DNA of 7,457 nt from Candidatus Gerdarchaeota archaeon (lineage in GTDB: Archaea > Asgardarchaeota > Heimdallarchaeia > JABLTI01): positions 1-7,457 of the forward strand of contig JAEORJ010000381.1 of NCBI GenBank assembly GCA_016840945.1, in the 5' to 3' direction. Position numbers and translations under genes: made by a program. Below the pieces are notes generated by a model. That model saw only the letters and a program-made list of their open reading frames with translations, was not told where the DNA came from and did no database searches. Of this stretch, positions 5,509 to 7,457 are shown piece by piece. Position 1 is the first letter of the stretch, and each line of letters starts with the position of its first letter.

Positions 5509-7456
5509 CCTTTTGAACCTCCTTAACTTTCCAATCGAAAAATGCTGGAATATTTATCAGTATGAAAATAAACAACATAGCAACTGATTGATAGGCGAAT
5601 AATGACAAGCTATCTATTGCTAGAAATATCACTAACACAACCAAAGTTATACCCATTGCTGACAATGAATTAACCCGCCAATTAGGTTGTTTGGTAGCTA
5701 TAAACGGTAGATTTGCCATTGCTGCTGTTAGCATTATTAGGAGCAAACCAACAAATGCATACCAAGTATTAATTCTGTCAATTAATCCTAAAACGACTAT
5801 ATTAATTCCAGAAATTATACTCCAAATAAGATACATAACTTTTGAATCTACAAAGGCTTTTGGTATAACTGAAGTTAATATAGCTATGATAGCAAAACAG
5901 ATACTCAATATGAAGTAGAAGGCTGTTTCTAGATTATTTGATGGTCGTGATAAAGCAAGCATTAAAATTACTTCTAATTCAGCAAAACTAAAAGTCAGTA
6001 TCTTTCCAGCAAGTGTTGAAAACTTCTTCATTGGTGTGATTACTTGTAAAACACCAAAAATAAAGAACACACTAAAGAACATTGTTGTGGTTATATAATC
6101 GAATCCTGTACTATAATTGAATGCTAATAAAAAGATGGAGAATAATCCGTTGAAGATCAATCCTAAAATCCAAAAAACATTATTCTTCGATTTTATTTCT
6201 AAATGCTCTTCTTGTATAAAGCGATAATAAAAGCCAATTCCTAAAATAACCAAACCTGTAAGGAATATTTCAAATGGATAAATTGATGCCCAAGCAGCTT
6301 CAGCAATTACACTAGTGATAAATGGATGTGATAACACAATCAGTGAGACAGATGGTAGAATCAAAGAAATGAAAACTAAGCTTCGTTTATGTATCACAGG
6401 AATTGTTCCTTTTGAAAACCTTACAACTAAAAGAATCATAGCTGGTATCAACATAAGTGGTAAAAATTCCAATGCTACATGACACGCTACCTTAGGAATA
6501 CATAAGAGAAATGGTGTAATCGACATCGTTAGTAATGCTCCCCACCATCTATTGAAGAAAATAGCAACTATAGTTGCTAAAATAAAGGGAAGTATGAAAA
6601 ACACTAAACTAGTTATACCATTCATAACTGGTGGAAAAGTATCCCATAAGTAATCGATTGCTGCAAAAATAGGCATAGGAATAAATCCTGTTAAGGTCAA
6701 CATTTCTGATTTATTTAAAATTCCTAATACTATTGATACAATCGCTATTCCAAAGCTAAGATACAGAAAGAGAGCTTTATTTATGGAGCCACCTATTCCA
6801 ACTATCCCTCCAACATAAAGCACAATAAAGCCTATAAAAACAATTATCGAAGCAAATTGAGGGATTGGTAATGTTCTTTTCTGTTTGATTTCAATACCAA
6901 GATCTCCTACGTCCATCATATCACCAGGTTCATAAATTTCATCTTTTATGACAACAGCTTTTCTTTTCTGTGACCATCTTGAAAGCAAAGCAACTATTTC
7001 ACCAATAATCACAATTCCTGCACCGATAGAATAGATGGTAATTAATTGATTTATTACAGAGCTGAGTTCTACAACTACAAAATAAACTGTTAAAGTAACA
7101 CCTAAGCTAAAAAGTAAAATTGCTAAATAGAAAAACCAATAGTTCAATAAATTCTTCTCTAGCTTTGACCAAACCCTTGGTTGTTGAGCCAATTCAACAG
7201 TTTGTGCTTCTGCAAATGCAACATCAAGAACTGATTCAACTTCACCTGTAACAGGAATTTCTCCTGGTCTCTTACCAGCTACTACTCTTATATAGGCATT
7301 CTTAGCAGCCATTAGACGTGATGTGAATTGCTTTATTAAAGTATCAATCGTTTCACATGTCTCTAACTCACCTGGTGCAAGTAAATTCTTAGCTAAATCT
7401 ACAAAATCATTGAAATATTTTGTAATTGTAGTTAAACCACTCAAGATACTATCCAT
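5501..7456 (-). CDS. Polytopic membrane protein resembling the N-terminal part of DUF2339 proteins (possibly incomplete at its start)
   Basis: There are 651 residues from an ATG one base from the right edge. Since nothing upstream is visible, this ATG may be internal and the gene may be 5'-truncated. Residues 1-103 are soluble and largely helical, without a signal peptide. Two helices follow (about 104-130 and 137-158), reading NYWFFYLAILLFSLGV, then GAGIVIIGEIVALLSR, then basic KRK. This pair closely resembles the opening helices of DUF2339 proteins, which also have a soluble N-terminal region. A charged loop (about 160-196, EPGDMMDVGDLGIEIKQKR) precedes roughly 15 further membrane segments to about 638 and a short charged tail. 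No enzymatic motif was found. The last codons contain the Shine-Dalgarno and TTG start of the next gene, so the two are very likely made together. Function unknown. Confidence 0.85.
   Translation of the reverse strand: MDSILSGLTTITKYFNDFVDLAKNLLAPGELETCETIDTLIKQFTSRLMAAKNAYIRVVAGKRPGEIPVTGEVESVLDVAFAEAQTVELAQQPRVWSKLEKNLLNYWFFYLAILLFSLGVTLTVYFVVVELSSVINQLITIYSIGAGIVIIGEIVALLSRWSQKRKAVVIKDEIYEPGDMMDVGDLGIEIKQKRTLPIPQFASIIVFIGFIVLYVGGIVGIGGSINKALFLYLSFGIAIVSIVLGILNKSEMLTLTGFIPMPIFAAIDYLWDTFPPVMNGITSLVFFILPFILATIVAIFFNRWWGALLTMSITPFLLCIPKVACHVALEFLPLMLIPAMILLVVRFSKGTIPVIHKRSLVFISLILPSVSLIVLSHPFITSVIAEAAWASIYPFEIFLTGLVILGIGFYYRFIQEEHLEIKSKNNVFWILGLIFNGLFSIFLLAFNYSTGFDYITTTMFFSVFFIFGVLQVITPMKKFSTLAGKILTFSFAELEVILMLALSRPSNNLETAFYFILSICFAIIAILTSVIPKAFVDSKVMYLIWSIISGINIVVLGLIDRINTWYAFVGLLLIMLTAAMANLPFIATKQPNWRVNSLSAMGITLVVLVIFLAIDSLSLFAYQSVAMLFIFILINIPAFFDWKVKEVQKVE
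5517..5524 (-). promoter_or_regulatory. Perfect Shine-Dalgarno fixing a TTG start
   Basis: AAGGAGGT on the minus strand lies within the last codons of the 651-residue protein gene (Lys-Glu-Val), 8 nt before the TTG at 5508. No other start codon nearby fits this spacing, so it decides the start of the 552-residue protein. It shows that this genome uses both leadered TTG starts and probably leaderless ATG starts. Confidence 0.8.
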
Positions 7457-7457
7457 T

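Noticed and set aside
5691..5918. Plus-strand 75-codon open frame
   Set aside because: Antisense to the 651-residue membrane protein, rich in Ile/Thr as expected for a shadow frame, with no independent signals.

Overview
The window looks archaeal, and most like an Asgard-type archaeon. It is AT-rich (roughly two thirds A+T by eye). It carries an STT3/AglB oligosaccharyltransferase whose catalytic region reads much more like eukaryotic STT3 than like typical euryarchaeal AglB. It also has an archaeal-type DUF89 protein, TATA/BRE-like promoter elements, and a mix of a probably leaderless gene and a gene with a perfect Shine-Dalgarno. The Asgard assignment is inference from protein flavour; no rRNA or other marker gene is present.

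All five genes lie on the minus strand, so transcription runs from high to low coordinates. (1) 7456-5501 and 5508-3850 are two very hydrophobic polytopic membrane proteins whose ends overlap by 8 nt. The second starts with TTG behind a perfect AAGGAGGT. The first resembles the N-terminal part of DUF2339-type proteins and the second the C-terminal part, so the pair may be a split version of one large membrane protein. A hairpin plus T-tract terminator begins at the stop codon of the second gene. (2) 3723-1471 is the catalytic subunit of protein N-glycosylation (STT3/AglB), apparently a single-gene unit followed by its own hairpin plus T-rich terminator. Its start is uncertain: TTG at 3723, or more likely TTG at 3654. 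(3) 1362-415 is a DUF89 family metal-dependent phosphatase-like protein with a well placed TATA box implying a leaderless mRNA. It is followed after 4 nt by (4) a membrane protein starting at 410 and cut by the left edge of the window, possibly DUF998-like.

The genes do not form an obvious single pathway. The clear biology is protein N-glycosylation by STT3. The DUF89 protein is probably a metabolite housekeeping ('damage-control') phosphatase. The membrane proteins have no assignable function. The most interesting signal is in STT3: three N-X-T sequons after the WWDYG motif keep the same spacing (7 and 4 residues) as the glycosylated sequons of eukaryotic STT3. No tRNA, rRNA, CRISPR array, insertion sequence or integration signature was seen, and no gene-free stretch exceeds about 130 bases.
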